A stretch of 64,000 nt of DNA from Flavobacteriaceae bacterium (GCA_016744415.1 JADGEL010000003.1:434001-498000), one strand, 5' to 3'; counted from the first letter of the stretch, positions 43,287 through 53,321 are shown. The notes: generated from the sequence alone by a model not told the origin. Numbers and translations: made by a program.

Positions 43287-44009
43287 CTATTTAGTAATCA
43301 ATTCTTTAATTCCAGATATTTCAGATTCGAATAAAGCTTTTAATTTCATTTCAGTTTTACTCAATGAAAGTATTTGATAAGTATTTGTATCAAATGCCCA
43401 ATCTCCACTAAAAAATAAAAAGAAGTTGTTCTGAAACTCTCCTACATACCAATAGCCAACATCATTATCGTTTTCAAAATAATTGTTTTTTACAGTTCTG
43501 AGTGATTTAGTTTCATCATATTTATAAAAATCTTTCTTAAAATTTAATTCTAAATATCGCTTTAAAATTCCTACAGAATCATACAGTCCATTTTCTGACA
43601 CTTCCTGAAGTTTAGCATTCACTAAGAAATCAATAATTTCTTCTTTTGAAAAATTTAGTTTATGGTTTAAATCTAATCGCTTAAACACTTTAACTTCATC
43701 CTCCTTAGATTCGAATTCAATTTCATTATTATGAATAATTTTATAACCTACCTTTTCTCTTATTCCAAATAATTTAGTTGAAAATTTTTTTCTGAATTTA
43801 AATTGAGCATCAAAAATAGTGTCATTAAAAAGTATTTTAGCTTTACTATTATCAAAATCAAAAACAATCCCGCTCACATTTTGAGTCCATTCATAGCCAT
43901 ATTCTGGAGAACGGTCATTTGAATACATCCAAACGCCTTTGATTTCTTTTGATTTACAAGAAACCAAAAGAATACTAACTACGACTATAATTATACTTTT
44001 TTTTATCAT
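43287..44009 (-). CDS. Hypothetical lipoprotein
   Basis: 240 residues with lipobox LVSC (Cys18) after a basic/hydrophobic signal. The mature part opens with KGVWMYSNDRSPEYGYEWTQ, resembling lipocalin-like small lipoproteins that measure 'W...' strands, but no family is recognised. A C-terminal part contains many charged residues (FSKEEIIDFLVNAKLQEVS). It overlaps the upstream DUF58 gene by four bases, so it is the last gene of the MoxR operon, although its role there is unclear. Confidence 0.75.
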   Translation of the reverse strand: MIKKSIIIVVVSILLVSCKSKEIKGVWMYSNDRSPEYGYEWTQNVSGIVFDFDNSKAKILFNDTIFDAQFKFRKKFSTKLFGIREKVGYKIIHNNEIEFESKEDEVKVFKRLDLNHKLNFSKEEIIDFLVNAKLQEVSENGLYDSVGILKRYLELNFKKDFYKYDETKSLRTVKNNYFENDNDVGYWYVGEFQNNFFLFFSGDWAFDTNTYQILSLSKTEMKLKALFESEISGIKELITK

Positions 44010-45337
44010 ATAAGCCCCTTCGCTTTAAACTCTATATATTTATTAATCACATTTACGGTTAAGTATTTTGGCTTGGTTAAAATAGCATGCACACCTTTAT
44101 TCTGTAATTCTTTTGCAATTAGTCGTTTTTCATAAACAAATTTTTCAGCAATTGTTTTATGATATACATCCTGTAAATCTTCGACATTGGTTGTAATTAA
44201 ATCATCTAACTCTGTATTTTCAAAAAACACAACAACTAATAAATGCTGTTTTGCAATAGCCTTTAAAAAAGGCAATTGCCTTTTCATAGCACTCATATGT
44301 TCAAAATTTGAATATAAAATCAAGAGGCTTCTATGAGTGATTTTTCTTTTTATAATTGCATATAACAACCCGAAATCTGAATCAGTAAATTGAGTATCTA
44401 TATTATACAATGCCTCATTAATTACGTTTAAATGTGTTTTTTTGTTACTTGCATGAATAATGGTTTCAACTTTTTTAGAAAAAGTAAGTAATCCAGATTT
44501 GTCGTTTTTTCTTAATGCAATGTTTGAGAATGCTAAAGTAGAATTAATAGCATAATCTAATAATTTTAATTTTTCAAATGGCATTTTCATCATACGCCCT
44601 GTATCAATAATAGAATAAATAGGTTGTGATTTTTCATCCTGGTATTGATTTACCATTAAATCTCCACGCTTTGCAGTTGCTTTCCAGTTTATGGTACGCA
44701 CATCATCACCAGACACATATTCTTTTATCTGTTCAAATTCTAAAGTATGTCCAAGTCTTCTAATTTTTTTCATCCCAAATTCTGTCAATCTATTACTCAT
44801 TGCTAAGAATTCATACTTCTTCATTTGGATATATGAAGGATAAACCGATACCATGGCCTCATCATTAAATTGATAGCGTTTAGAAATCATTTTTAAAGGT
44901 GATGAAACAAAAATATTTAGTTTTCCAAAATGATATTCACCACGCTCTACAGGCTTTACATCATACTCAAAATTATAATCTTCATTAGATTTTATTGATA
45001 TCTTATATTCAAAATCTCGTTTTTGAAATTGTACGGGTAACTCATCAATAATTTTTGCATCAATAGCAAATGGATATTTATTTTGAAGTGTTATTGGAAC
45101 AGGGTTTATATCAGAATTAGAAAATTTTTCAGTCAATAATCGTCTTGCATTTAACCCAGTTTTAAATCGGAATAGTATTAAGATATCAACTAAAAATAAA
45201 GTCCAAGTAATTAAAAACAATACCCATGAAACAACATAGAAAATAGGGACCCAAAAAGATAGCAAGAACAAACCAGCAATAACTGCTAATGCCCTAAAAA
45301 ATCGTTCGTGTATGTATAATGCCTTTATAAGTTTCAT
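44006..45337 (-). CDS. DUF58 / von Willebrand-like domain protein of the MoxR system
   Basis: 443 residues. Two membrane segments at the N-terminus (about 15-55), a beta-rich region, then the DUF58 signature VSGDDVRTINWKATAKRGDLMVNQYQDE near 208-235, followed by a VWA-like segment (QPIYSIIDTGRMM). DUF58 proteins work with MoxR AAA+ ATPases encoded next door; the partner here is 52 bases upstream. Probable role in membrane-protein quality control or surface integrity; unproven. Confidence 0.88.
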   Translation of the reverse strand: MKLIKALYIHERFFRALAVIAGLFLLSFWVPIFYVVSWVLFLITWTLFLVDILILFRFKTGLNARRLLTEKFSNSDINPVPITLQNKYPFAIDAKIIDELPVQFQKRDFEYKISIKSNEDYNFEYDVKPVERGEYHFGKLNIFVSSPLKMISKRYQFNDEAMVSVYPSYIQMKKYEFLAMSNRLTEFGMKKIRRLGHTLEFEQIKEYVSGDDVRTINWKATAKRGDLMVNQYQDEKSQPIYSIIDTGRMMKMPFEKLKLLDYAINSTLAFSNIALRKNDKSGLLTFSKKVETIIHASNKKTHLNVINEALYNIDTQFTDSDFGLLYAIIKRKITHRSLLILYSNFEHMSAMKRQLPFLKAIAKQHLLVVVFFENTELDDLITTNVEDLQDVYHKTIAEKFVYEKRLIAKELQNKGVHAILTKPKYLTVNVINKYIEFKAKGLI

Positions 45338-45388
45338 TTTTAACTATGAGTTTCTCCTCGTTCCTTGTTCGAAATGACAAGTTATTAA

Positions 45389-46393
45389 TTATCTAGGCAC
45401 CTCTACAGATTGTACAATCATATCAATAACATTGTCTGTAGTTACACCTTCCATTTCTCTTTCAGGAGTTAAAATAATACGATGCCTTAATACCGGTAAT
45501 AATATTTTCTTGATATCTTCTGGAATCACAAAATCACGGCCATTAATTGCTGCAAACGCTTTTGAAGCATTTAAAACAGCAATACTTGCTCTTGGAGATG
45601 CGCCCAAAAACAAATGCGGGTGACTACGCGTCTTAAAAATAATTTCAGCGATATAATTCACAATTTTAGCATCTACTATTACCTCTTGCACTTTACTCTT
45701 ATAAATTAATAAATCTTCTTCAGTCAATACTGGCTCTATTAAAGTTTGAGGTAACACTCCTTTTCTATCATGATGTGTTTGTATAATTAAAACCTCTTCT
45801 TCTAAAGTTGGATATCCCACATCTATCTTAAACAAAAAACGGTCTAATTGGGCTTCTGGTAATGCATAAGTCCCTTCCTGCTCTATTGGGTTTTGAGTCC
45901 CTAACACCATAAACGGCGCGTCCATTTTATAGGTAGTTCCATCAATAGTTACTTGGCGCTCTTCCATCACTTCAAATAACGCTGCTTGGGTTTTTGCTGG
46001 GGCTCTATTTATTTCGTCAATCAAAACTAAGTTCGAGAAAATGGGCCCTGATTTAAATTCAAATTCTGAAGTTTTCATATTTAATATTGATGTTCCTAAA
46101 ATATCACTTGGCATTAAATCTGGTGTGAATTGGATTCTGCTAAAACCTGTTTTTACCGTTTTTGACAACAATTTAGCGGTAATTGTTTTGGCAACTCCAG
46201 GTACACCTTCTATCAACACATGCCCATCAGATAGCAATGCTACCAATAGTAAATCCATGAAATTTTCTTGCCCAATTATTATTTTCGACAACTCAGATTT
46301 TATTTGATTTACAGCTTCTTTCAACTTACTTAAATCTATCCTGTTTTCAAAGTTTAGATTCTCATCTTGATTTGTGTTTTCTTGATTTTTCAT
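45389..46393 (-). CDS. MoxR-family AAA+ ATPase
   Basis: 334 residues. Walker A GVPGVAKTITAKLL near 78-91, Walker B LVLIDEINRAPAKTQAALFEVMEE near 142-165, sensor 1 LGTQNPIEQEGTYALPEAQLDRF near 188-210, and a C-terminal lid. Chaperone-type ATPase that typically inserts metals or activates partner complexes together with DUF58/VWA proteins. Central gene of the operon 50209-to-43287. Cytoplasmic. Confidence 0.94.
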   Translation of the reverse strand: MKNQENTNQDENLNFENRIDLSKLKEAVNQIKSELSKIIIGQENFMDLLLVALLSDGHVLIEGVPGVAKTITAKLLSKTVKTGFSRIQFTPDLMPSDILGTSILNMKTSEFEFKSGPIFSNLVLIDEINRAPAKTQAALFEVMEERQVTIDGTTYKMDAPFMVLGTQNPIEQEGTYALPEAQLDRFLFKIDVGYPTLEEEVLIIQTHHDRKGVLPQTLIEPVLTEEDLLIYKSKVQEVIVDAKIVNYIAEIIFKTRSHPHLFLGASPRASIAVLNASKAFAAINGRDFVIPEDIKKILLPVLRHRIILTPEREMEGVTTDNVIDMIVQSVEVPR

Positions 46394-46401
46394 ATTCTTC
46401 T

Positions 46402-47595
46402 TTATTTTATCGAGGTTTTAAATTCCTCAATCAAAGCATTTAATTTTAATAATTCTTCCTTTGTGATAGTGTTTTTTATATGAACTTGATCACAATAATC
46501 AAACAATAATTTTATTTCTTTTTCTGACTTTCCACTTCTCGATGCAACGAATTTATAAAAAGTAACATCAATTTTATACGTTGGGATTCTCAATTTTAAA
46601 CGAATAAAATCTAACAAATAATCAATGCGATGTTCAGCAATATTTTTATGCTCTGATTTTTCGTAATACATATTTGCAATGGTTCTAGAAAATGCTAAGG
46701 TTTGATTTTTTAAAGGAGTAACAATCGGTATAAAACGCTGCTTACGTTTCCCTTCAAAAATTACAAATAATAACACTCCAATTAATACTGTGTAATATGC
46801 CCATTTTAAATTTGGTGAGCTCAATAAATAATGTAATGGCGATGAAATACCTGATTTTCCTGATTTATAATATTCATCCCAATAAATAATTCCATCATTT
46901 TTTAAATACGATAATACATTTGTTGCATGCTGACTATTTACATTTAAAATTCCATAATTAGTAAAAGCTTCAGGAAATGTATGTAAGTAAAAATTTCCTT
47001 TTCCATACTGATACTTGATAAAGTTAACTCCTTCTTCAGTACGCTCATCATCTCCATCAAAATACCCTGTGATTCCTAGAACTGTTGTTTTTAAAGTATC
47101 AATTTCTGTAAAAACTTGATTGCTAAATTTTCTATCATATGAATATTCAATTGCAGGAAAATTCTTATTTACCAACTTAAAAAAAGGCTTCTCTTTTAAA
47201 TTTGAAGTTACCAATTCTTCGGTTTTAATATTTAAGGTGTCTAACAAATAACGATGACAAGAAACAAAAACATCATTGCCTTTTTCAACAAAACTTAACA
47301 CCCTATTTATCTCTGCTTTATCAAAAGACACTTTATTATTTATAAAAATATAGGTGCCAACTTTGGTGGTGTCTTCTAAAAAAACAAAAGGTGGGATTTT
47401 AACATCTACAACTTTCGCATCAGGAAAAATGGCGTCTAATTCTGTACGTAATACAAAAGTGCCAAACGGAATTTTATCCTTTTTCGCATAACTCGGAAAC
47501 CAATTAATTGGTGTCGGCTTACTATATTCATAGAAAACAATCGCCAAAATTAAACTGACGAAAATGACCAAATATGTTTTTGTCTTTTTATCCAA
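46402..47595 (-). CDS. DUF4350-type membrane protein of the MoxR operon
   Basis: 397 residues. One N-terminal membrane segment (about 6-24), a periplasmic region at about 25-265 with a DUF4350-like glutamine-amidotransferase-type fold (FGTFVLRTELDAIFPDAKV; NKVSFDKAEINRVLSFVEKGNDVFVS), a second membrane segment near 268-286, then a cytoplasmic helical part (FSRTIANMYYEKSEHKNIAEHRIDYLLDFIRLKL). Domain assignment is by context and layout. Eight bases before moxR. Confidence 0.8.
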   Translation of the reverse strand: MDKKTKTYLVIFVSLILAIVFYEYSKPTPINWFPSYAKKDKIPFGTFVLRTELDAIFPDAKVVDVKIPPFVFLEDTTKVGTYIFINNKVSFDKAEINRVLSFVEKGNDVFVSCHRYLLDTLNIKTEELVTSNLKEKPFFKLVNKNFPAIEYSYDRKFSNQVFTEIDTLKTTVLGITGYFDGDDERTEEGVNFIKYQYGKGNFYLHTFPEAFTNYGILNVNSQHATNVLSYLKNDGIIYWDEYYKSGKSGISSPLHYLLSSPNLKWAYYTVLIGVLLFVIFEGKRKQRFIPIVTPLKNQTLAFSRTIANMYYEKSEHKNIAEHRIDYLLDFIRLKLRIPTYKIDVTFYKFVASRSGKSEKEIKLLFDYCDQVHIKNTITKEELLKLNALIEEFKTSIK

Positions 47596-47596
47596 T

Positions 47597-48328
47597 TTAT
47601 ATCAATTCAGCAGTTAGCTTATTAAAATTCGATTCAATTTTCACAAACTCAATTTCATTAATTTCAAAATTACCATACCATACAAAATCATACAATCGGG
47701 TTAAATCGCTAAACTTTAAAGTGATGCTTTTCACGTTTATTTCTTTAATATAATCTTCATTGGTTTTTTGTTGCTCGTAAACAATCAATTCATTCTCTTG
47801 CAGTTTTTGTAACACCAATAAATAATAATACCTCACCGCCAATCGATAGTTTTGTTGAGCTACAGCTTTAGCAATCAATTCATAAATATTTTTATTAGAG
47901 ATGATTTCTTCATCCTCAGTAATAAATACTTTTGCCTTTTCTGAATTACCAGAAATAATGCTATTGGTCTTCACTTTTAAGAAATATTTAATCGTCAAAA
48001 TCAATACGACCAAAAGCACTAAGTATGGGATTATCCTTAGCAAAACAAGTAAAATTCCTGCCGCTGATTCTACTCCAAAAAACCACGAAAGTATTTTTCT
48101 CAGTATGCGTTTTATCCAACTCCAGATTGTACCAAAAAAGCCTTCTTCTTGATTTACAACTGTATAGTCAAAATCTTCATCTGCTTTATATTCTGCTAAC
48201 TTATCTTTATCAAACTTTTTTATTTCAACACTACTATCCCTGTCAAAAGCAACCACAAGAGAGTCTTGCTGCGCTTGCACTGTAGTTGATAAAAGAAAAA
48301 ATAATATGTAAAAACAAAGGCGGCTCAT
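47597..48328 (-). CDS. DUF4129-type membrane protein of the MoxR operon
   Basis: 243 residues. Signal peptide (about 1-19, ending TVQAQ), a short periplasmic part, one membrane segment near 88-113, then a cytoplasmic DUF4129-like region (NIYELIAKAVAQQNYRLAVRYYYLLVLQKLQENELI near 148-183, DYVWYGNFEINEIEF-like near 213-228). DUF4129 is typical of MoxR/DUF58 operons. Its stop nearly abuts the next start. Confidence 0.82.
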   Translation of the reverse strand: MSRLCFYILFFLLSTTVQAQQDSLVVAFDRDSSVEIKKFDKDKLAEYKADEDFDYTVVNQEEGFFGTIWSWIKRILRKILSWFFGVESAAGILLVLLRIIPYLVLLVVLILTIKYFLKVKTNSIISGNSEKAKVFITEDEEIISNKNIYELIAKAVAQQNYRLAVRYYYLLVLQKLQENELIVYEQQKTNEDYIKEINVKSITLKFSDLTRLYDFVWYGNFEINEIEFVKIESNFNKLTAELI

Positions 48329-48331
48329 TCT

Positions 48332-49210
48332 TTACAAAGTACCTAGGCTATCAATCTGCTCAATGGTACCTGTTAAGTTTTTTTGTTCATTTAAATCAAA
48401 ATAAATAAATACAGTTGTGATTAAAGTGATTGATGATAATAAAAATTGGCCTATATAAGATAAGACCATCAAACCTAAATAAATTGGGTCAGAAAACAAA
48501 CCAAGCATAGCTGTTGGGTCATCTTGACCAATGTTTGTCATCACAGACCCCATTTGATAAATCATTGATGGTACTGAGAAAACCATCCCTAAAATACCAA
48601 CTAATATACCAACAACAATCATAACTCCAAAAGTTTCCCACCAATGGTCTTTTATTAAAGTGAAGCTATGACTTATTGCATCACCTACACTTTTACCTTC
48701 AAATACTAAAATTGAAGTTCCTAAACTCAAAACAACACCTAAATATATCCCTGGCAAAAAACAAAGCATTGCGCCTATCATAACAATTAACATCATTAAA
48801 ACTCCGAAACCAAAGAATTTCCAAAAGTTTTGATATACATTCTGTTTTATTTCATCAATATTAACAACCCCATTATTTTGGATATAACTTTTGATATAAT
48901 ACAATGAAGACATCTGAAGTAACACATAAAATACTATTCCTGCAAAAATAGCTACTGCCACAGCCAAAATCATTTCTAAACCATCAGTTGCTGAAAAATC
49001 ATTACCAGTCGAAACTCCTTCTACCATGCCGCCTATTGACATCATATAATAGCCTAATGCTATAATCAACACCACCAGTGCTGGACCTGATATTTTAATG
49101 ATTGTTCCAAAATAACCTTTCCAGTTTTGTCTAATAAATTGAAATGCATCTGTAATAATTGCACCTAAATCTCTGTGCTTTTTAAAATTGATTTGATTTA
49201 CTGTTTCCAT
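48332..49210 (-). CDS. Multi-pass membrane protein of the MoxR operon
   Basis: 292 residues with about six membrane segments and a motif FQFIRQNWKGYFGTI near the N-terminus and ISHSFTLIKDHWWETFGVMIVVGILVGIL near 180-208. Resembles DUF975/YciC-like or 'glycerophosphodiester phosphodiesterase membrane-region'-type proteins often found beside SpoIIM-like proteins. No catalytic residues recognised. Four bases from the DUF4129-type gene. Confidence 0.75.
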   Translation of the reverse strand: METVNQINFKKHRDLGAIITDAFQFIRQNWKGYFGTIIKISGPALVVLIIALGYYMMSIGGMVEGVSTGNDFSATDGLEMILAVAVAIFAGIVFYVLLQMSSLYYIKSYIQNNGVVNIDEIKQNVYQNFWKFFGFGVLMMLIVMIGAMLCFLPGIYLGVVLSLGTSILVFEGKSVGDAISHSFTLIKDHWWETFGVMIVVGILVGILGMVFSVPSMIYQMGSVMTNIGQDDPTAMLGLFSDPIYLGLMVLSYIGQFLLSSITLITTVFIYFDLNEQKNLTGTIEQIDSLGTL

Positions 49211-49249
49211 AAATTTCTAGTTGATTATTAATTTTTAAGCTATTTTTAT

Positions 49250-50209
49250 TTATTTCTTTTGCCTTTCAATTACTACCCTAGGGTAAATAACATAATAATA
49301 TATAATTATACTTAATGAGAGTACTATGATTAGTATTGCCAACCAATCTGGCATATCGGTATGACGCGTTACAAAGCCCTCTAAAAAACCTGCAACAATA
49401 AAAAATGGGATTGTACTTACCATAATCTTCAGTCCATCTTTTATACTTCTCTTAAACGATTCTAATCTAGTATATGTGCCAGGAAACAGGATGCCGTTTC
49501 CTAAAACAATTCCTGCACATCCTGCAATTACAATTACTGATATTTCTATTGTGCCATGAATCCAAATAGTCCTTGATGATTCCCATAACATTCCGTTGTC
49601 ATAGAAAAAATATAAAAACGAGCCTAACATTACTCCGTTACGCATCATTATAAAAATAGTACCTACAGAAAGTAAGATGCCCATTAAAAATGCATACATC
49701 GCCACTTTAATATTGTTAATGGTAATACTGATAAACATATTTAACTCATTTGCTTGCTTATACACCGCCATCGGATCTCTATTTTCAATATTTTCTAATG
49801 TCATATTTACATACCCATCACCTAAAATTAAACGAACAAAATCTGAATCAACAGATGCTGAATATGCCCCAACAATTGCAAAAAACACAAATACAATAAA
49901 TGAAATTGCCAATTGTTTTTGGTGATGATAAAAAGCTAACGGAAACTCTGTTTTAAAAAATAAAACAATTCTATTATTTCCTTCTTTTTTTGTTTTATAA
50001 ATTTTTTGATGCGCATTAGACGCAATAGAATTTAAATAAACTGCGGTATTGCTATTTGGATAAAAAGTTTTAGCATAACTCAAATCATCTGTAATTTCGA
50101 TATACAAATCAGAAAGTCTATCCGGAGAAATTTCTTTAGATTTTGCAAGCACGTCCTCAAACAATTGCCATCGTTCTTTATTCTTTTTCACAAAGGATGC
50201 TTCGCGCAT
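49250..50209 (-). CDS. SpoIIM-like (stage II sporulation protein M family) membrane protein
   Basis: 319 residues. A soluble N-terminal region (about 1-100, including SPDRLSDLYIEITDDLSYAKTFYPNS) is followed by about five membrane segments in the SpoIIM family layout (INNIKVAMYAFLMGILLSVGTIFIMMRNGVMLGSF; HGTIEISVIVIAGCAGIVLGNGILFPG). No sporulation is implied; in Bacteroidota the family occurs with RDD proteins and MoxR/DUF58. First gene of the operon and divergent from the RDD gene. Confidence 0.88.
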   Translation of the reverse strand: MREASFVKKNKERWQLFEDVLAKSKEISPDRLSDLYIEITDDLSYAKTFYPNSNTAVYLNSIASNAHQKIYKTKKEGNNRIVLFFKTEFPLAFYHHQKQLAISFIVFVFFAIVGAYSASVDSDFVRLILGDGYVNMTLENIENRDPMAVYKQANELNMFISITINNIKVAMYAFLMGILLSVGTIFIMMRNGVMLGSFLYFFYDNGMLWESSRTIWIHGTIEISVIVIAGCAGIVLGNGILFPGTYTRLESFKRSIKDGLKIMVSTIPFFIVAGFLEGFVTRHTDMPDWLAILIIVLSLSIIIYYYVIYPRVVIERQKK

Positions 50210-50334
50210 ATATTTTTCTGAAGTCTAGTTAGTTAATAAAAATGATATTTTTATTAATTGAAAAACAATCAAAAAAAGATTTTGTTATTCAATTATTAAA
50301 TATGATTTTTACTGTTCCTCAAATAAACGCAAAA

Positions 50335-51051
50335 ATGGATAATTTTCAAATAGAAACAGCACAAAATGTTGGCATCAACCAAAATGTTGCACATCTTACC
50401 ACACGCATAGGTTCTTATCTAATTGATGGTTTATTTATTGCGGCATACTATATTGCTATTTTACTTATTCTTGGTTCCATTGATGTAAACCCATTTGAAA
50501 ATATAGCTTTAGGAGCATTACTAGGTTTACCTATCTTTTTTTATAGCTTGACTTTTGAAATTTTGTGGAACGGACAAACTCCTGGTAAACGTATCAATAA
50601 AATTAGGGTCGTAAAAATTGACGGATCTAAACCAACCTTAGGAAGCTATTTATTGCGCTGGATTTTACGAATAATTGATATTAGCATTACATCTGGATCA
50701 GTGGCAATCTTAACCATTTTACTCAACGGAAAAGGACAACGTTTAGGTGATTTAGCTGCAAGCACTACAGTAATAAGTGAAAAAAAACGCGTGAGTATTA
50801 TAAATACTTTAGCTGTTGACATTCCTGCAGATTACAAACCAACGTATCCGCAGGTAACAACTTTATCAGACTCGGATATACAGACAATTAAAAACTTATA
50901 TCACAAAGCTAAAAGAGAAGGCAATCACAAAGTTATTTTAAAAATAAATATAAAACTAACCGAATTACTAGATACAAAACCAGAAGAACAACCTATTGAC
51001 TTTATTGCAACAATAATTAAAGATTATAATTATTACACACAAAATATGTAA
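50335..51051 (+). CDS. RDD-family membrane protein
   Basis: 238 residues from ATG 50335 (MDNFQIETAQNVGINQ), followed by an RDD domain (LTTRIGSYLIDGLFIAAYYIAILLILG; GQTPGKRINKIRVVKIDG; LRWILRIIDISI; KGQRLGDLAASTTVI). The in-frame ATGs at 50242 and 50302 would add 31 or 11 residues that do not resemble the family, so 50335 is preferred. About three membrane segments and a cytoplasmic C-terminal part (about 175-238). Divergent partner of the SpoIIM-like gene; function unknown. Confidence 0.8.
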   Translation: MDNFQIETAQNVGINQNVAHLTTRIGSYLIDGLFIAAYYIAILLILGSIDVNPFENIALGALLGLPIFFYSLTFEILWNGQTPGKRINKIRVVKIDGSKPTLGSYLLRWILRIIDISITSGSVAILTILLNGKGQRLGDLAASTTVISEKKRVSIINTLAVDIPADYKPTYPQVTTLSDSDIQTIKNLYHKAKREGNHKVILKINIKLTELLDTKPEEQPIDFIATIIKDYNYYTQNM

Positions 51052-51070
51052 AGCAAAACTAAATGGAAAC

Positions 51071-51108
51071 AAAAAACCCGAAATTGAGAATTCAATTTCG
51101 GGTTTTTT
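51071..51108. terminator. Bidirectional hairpin terminator between RDD and folE
   Basis: A perfect 17-pair stem built on AAACCCGAAATTGA with a GAAT loop, flanked by A and T runs, 20 bases from each of the two convergent stops. Confidence 0.9.
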
Positions 51109-51130
51109 AATATTTTAAGACTTAGTTTAA

Positions 51131-51820
51131 TTACTCAAATTTAGTCTCCATTTTGATATAATCTAAAAACTCTCTCTTAGTATCTTTGTTTTTAAACTTG
51201 CCACCAAACTCTGATGTTACGGTGCTACTGTCAATATCTTTTACACCTCTAGAATTTACACATAAATGTTTAGCATCAATCACACAAGCAACATCTTGGG
51301 TACCCAAGGCTTCTTGCAATGCCTGTACAACTTGCATTGTTAAACGCTCTTGTACCTGTGGTCTTTTTGCAAAATACTCTACAATACGATTCATTTTAGA
51401 AAGCCCTATTACATTCCCTTTAGAGATATATGCAATATGTGCTCTACCAACAATTGGTAACAGGTGATGCTCGCAAGTAGAATAAACAACAATGTTTTTT
51501 TCTACCAACATTTCACCATACTTGTAATTGTTATCAAAAGTTGATAAATGTGGTTTATTCTCAGGATTCAATCCCGAAAACAATTCATTTACAAAAGATT
51601 TTGCAACACGTTTTGGTGTACCTTGAAGGCTATCATCCGTCAAATCCATACCCAATGTATCTAAGATTTCATATACATTTTTTTGAATACGCTCAATCTT
51701 TTCAGCATCGGTCAAATCAAAAGCATCTGCACGCAAAGGTGTTTTTGCTGATGACCCCACGTGGTCTTCTCCTAAATCTTCAATATTTTTATTCCTCATT
51801 CCGTTTTTAACTTCAAACAT
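51131..51820 (-). CDS. folE: GTP cyclohydrolase I, FolE type
   Basis: 229 residues. Signatures VYSTCEHHLLPIVGRAHIAYI near 113-133 (zinc Cys and His), KMNRIVEYFAKRPQVQERLT near 142-161, and the second Cys in KHLCVNSRGVKD near 184-195. Makes dihydroneopterin triphosphate from GTP, first step of folate (or pteridine/queuosine) synthesis. The first 35 residues are a variable extension. Followed downstream by a terminator. Confidence 0.96.
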   Translation of the reverse strand: MFEVKNGMRNKNIEDLGEDHVGSSAKTPLRADAFDLTDAEKIERIQKNVYEILDTLGMDLTDDSLQGTPKRVAKSFVNELFSGLNPENKPHLSTFDNNYKYGEMLVEKNIVVYSTCEHHLLPIVGRAHIAYISKGNVIGLSKMNRIVEYFAKRPQVQERLTMQVVQALQEALGTQDVACVIDAKHLCVNSRGVKDIDSSTVTSEFGGKFKNKDTKREFLDYIKMETKFE

Positions 51821-51851
51821 AACTCTTGTTTATGGTCGGCAAATTTACAAA

Positions 51852-53216
51852 TTAATTCAGTGTTTTTATCAATTCACTTAAACTACATTCACTTTGATTG
51901 CTTGTATTCATATTTTTTAATGTAAACACCTCTCCTTCAACCTTTGCAACAACAAATTCAATAGCTCTATTACTCACATATTTCCACTGTTTCTTTTGTT
52001 GTTTGTTACTTAAAGCAACGTCCGGAAATATTTCGCATTTAATATTCTCTTTTCTTAATCTATTAATTGCTTTTAAGGATGATAATTGTTGCTGCTCATC
52101 AAAATTTAAAAACAATACTTTTGGTTTTGGCAATTCAACAGACTCAAATAAATTCAACTCTTCTAGCACTAAATAAATACGATCTAGTCCAAATGATATA
52201 CCTACACCACTCACATCTTTCAATCCAAAGATTCCGGTTAAATCGTCATAACGACCTCCTCCTCCTAAGGATCCTATCTTTACTTCTTTCGGAGCCGACA
52301 CTTCAAAAATAGCACCTGTATAATAATTAAGTCCTCTAGCCAACGTCACATCAATTTCTAAACTAGCTGATTGCAATCCTAAAGCTTCAATTGAATCAAT
52401 TACAAATTGTAATTCTTTAACTCCACTCAAACCTTCGTCGGAAGTTTGTAACATCCCTTTCAATTGATTTAATTTTTCTGAATTAGACCCCGAAAAATTA
52501 AACAAAGGCTGCACTTTATCAATTGCATCTTGAGTAATTCCTTTTGACAACATTTCATTAATTACGCCATCAACTCCAATCTTATCCAACTTATCCAACG
52601 CTACGGTAAAGTCTATTAATTTATCAGCGGCACCAATTACCTCAGCAATTCCTGACAGTATTTTTCTGTTGTTCATTTTGATACAAACCCCAGATAATTT
52701 TAACTTAGTAAATACATCATCATACAATTGGACAAAGGCTACTTCTTGCACTAAACTTTTGCTACCAACTACATCAGCATCACATTGGTAAAACTCTCTA
52801 AATCTTCCTTTTTGTGGTCTATCCGCTCTCCAAACTGGTTGAATCTGATAACGCTTAAAAGGGAAAGAAATATCGTTTTGGTGTTGCACCACATAACGTG
52901 CAAACGGAACCGTTAAATCATAACGTAAGGCTTTTTCGGAAATCTGACTTGTTACTTTTAAACTGTTCTTGTCATTCAATAATTGTACATCTGCTTTCTT
53001 TAAATAATCTCCAGAATTTAATATTTTAAAAATCAAACGGTCACCTTCTTCACCGTATTTCCCCATCAAAGTAGATGAGTTTTCAAAACTTGGAGTTTCG
53101 ATTGGTTGAAATCCGAAATTTTCAAAAGATGATTTTATGACGCTAAAAATGTAGTTGCGTTGTGCAACTTGCATTGGAGAAAAATCTCTAGTTCCTTTTG
53201 GAATACTTGGTTTCAT
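51852..53216 (-). CDS. hisS: Histidyl-tRNA synthetase
   Basis: 454 residues, class II synthetase. Motif 1 near 35-60, GYQPIETPSFE-like (FGFQPIETPSFENSS), motif 2 FKRYQIQPVWRADRPQKGRFREFYQCDADVVG near 118-150, histidine A loop LARGLNYYTGAIFEVS near 300-315, and motif 3 GIGISFGLDRIYLVLE-like (VSGVGISFGLDRIYLVLEEL). C-terminal anticodon-binding domain from about 365. Full length, cytoplasmic. Confidence 0.96.
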   Translation of the reverse strand: MKPSIPKGTRDFSPMQVAQRNYIFSVIKSSFENFGFQPIETPSFENSSTLMGKYGEEGDRLIFKILNSGDYLKKADVQLLNDKNSLKVTSQISEKALRYDLTVPFARYVVQHQNDISFPFKRYQIQPVWRADRPQKGRFREFYQCDADVVGSKSLVQEVAFVQLYDDVFTKLKLSGVCIKMNNRKILSGIAEVIGAADKLIDFTVALDKLDKIGVDGVINEMLSKGITQDAIDKVQPLFNFSGSNSEKLNQLKGMLQTSDEGLSGVKELQFVIDSIEALGLQSASLEIDVTLARGLNYYTGAIFEVSAPKEVKIGSLGGGGRYDDLTGIFGLKDVSGVGISFGLDRIYLVLEELNLFESVELPKPKVLFLNFDEQQQLSSLKAINRLRKENIKCEIFPDVALSNKQQKKQWKYVSNRAIEFVVAKVEGEVFTLKNMNTSNQSECSLSELIKTLN

Positions 53217-53321
53217 ATTTTTTATGTGATGTAAACAGCAATGAATTTAATTGCAAATATCCGAAAAATTAAATTGGATTTAATACTGTACTCTTGGAAT
53301 TTATTTTTGAAATTTGACGTT

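Noticed and set aside
49250-50209. Sporulation function from the SpoIIM family name
   Set aside because: The organism type does not sporulate and no other sporulation genes are present; the family is broader than its name.
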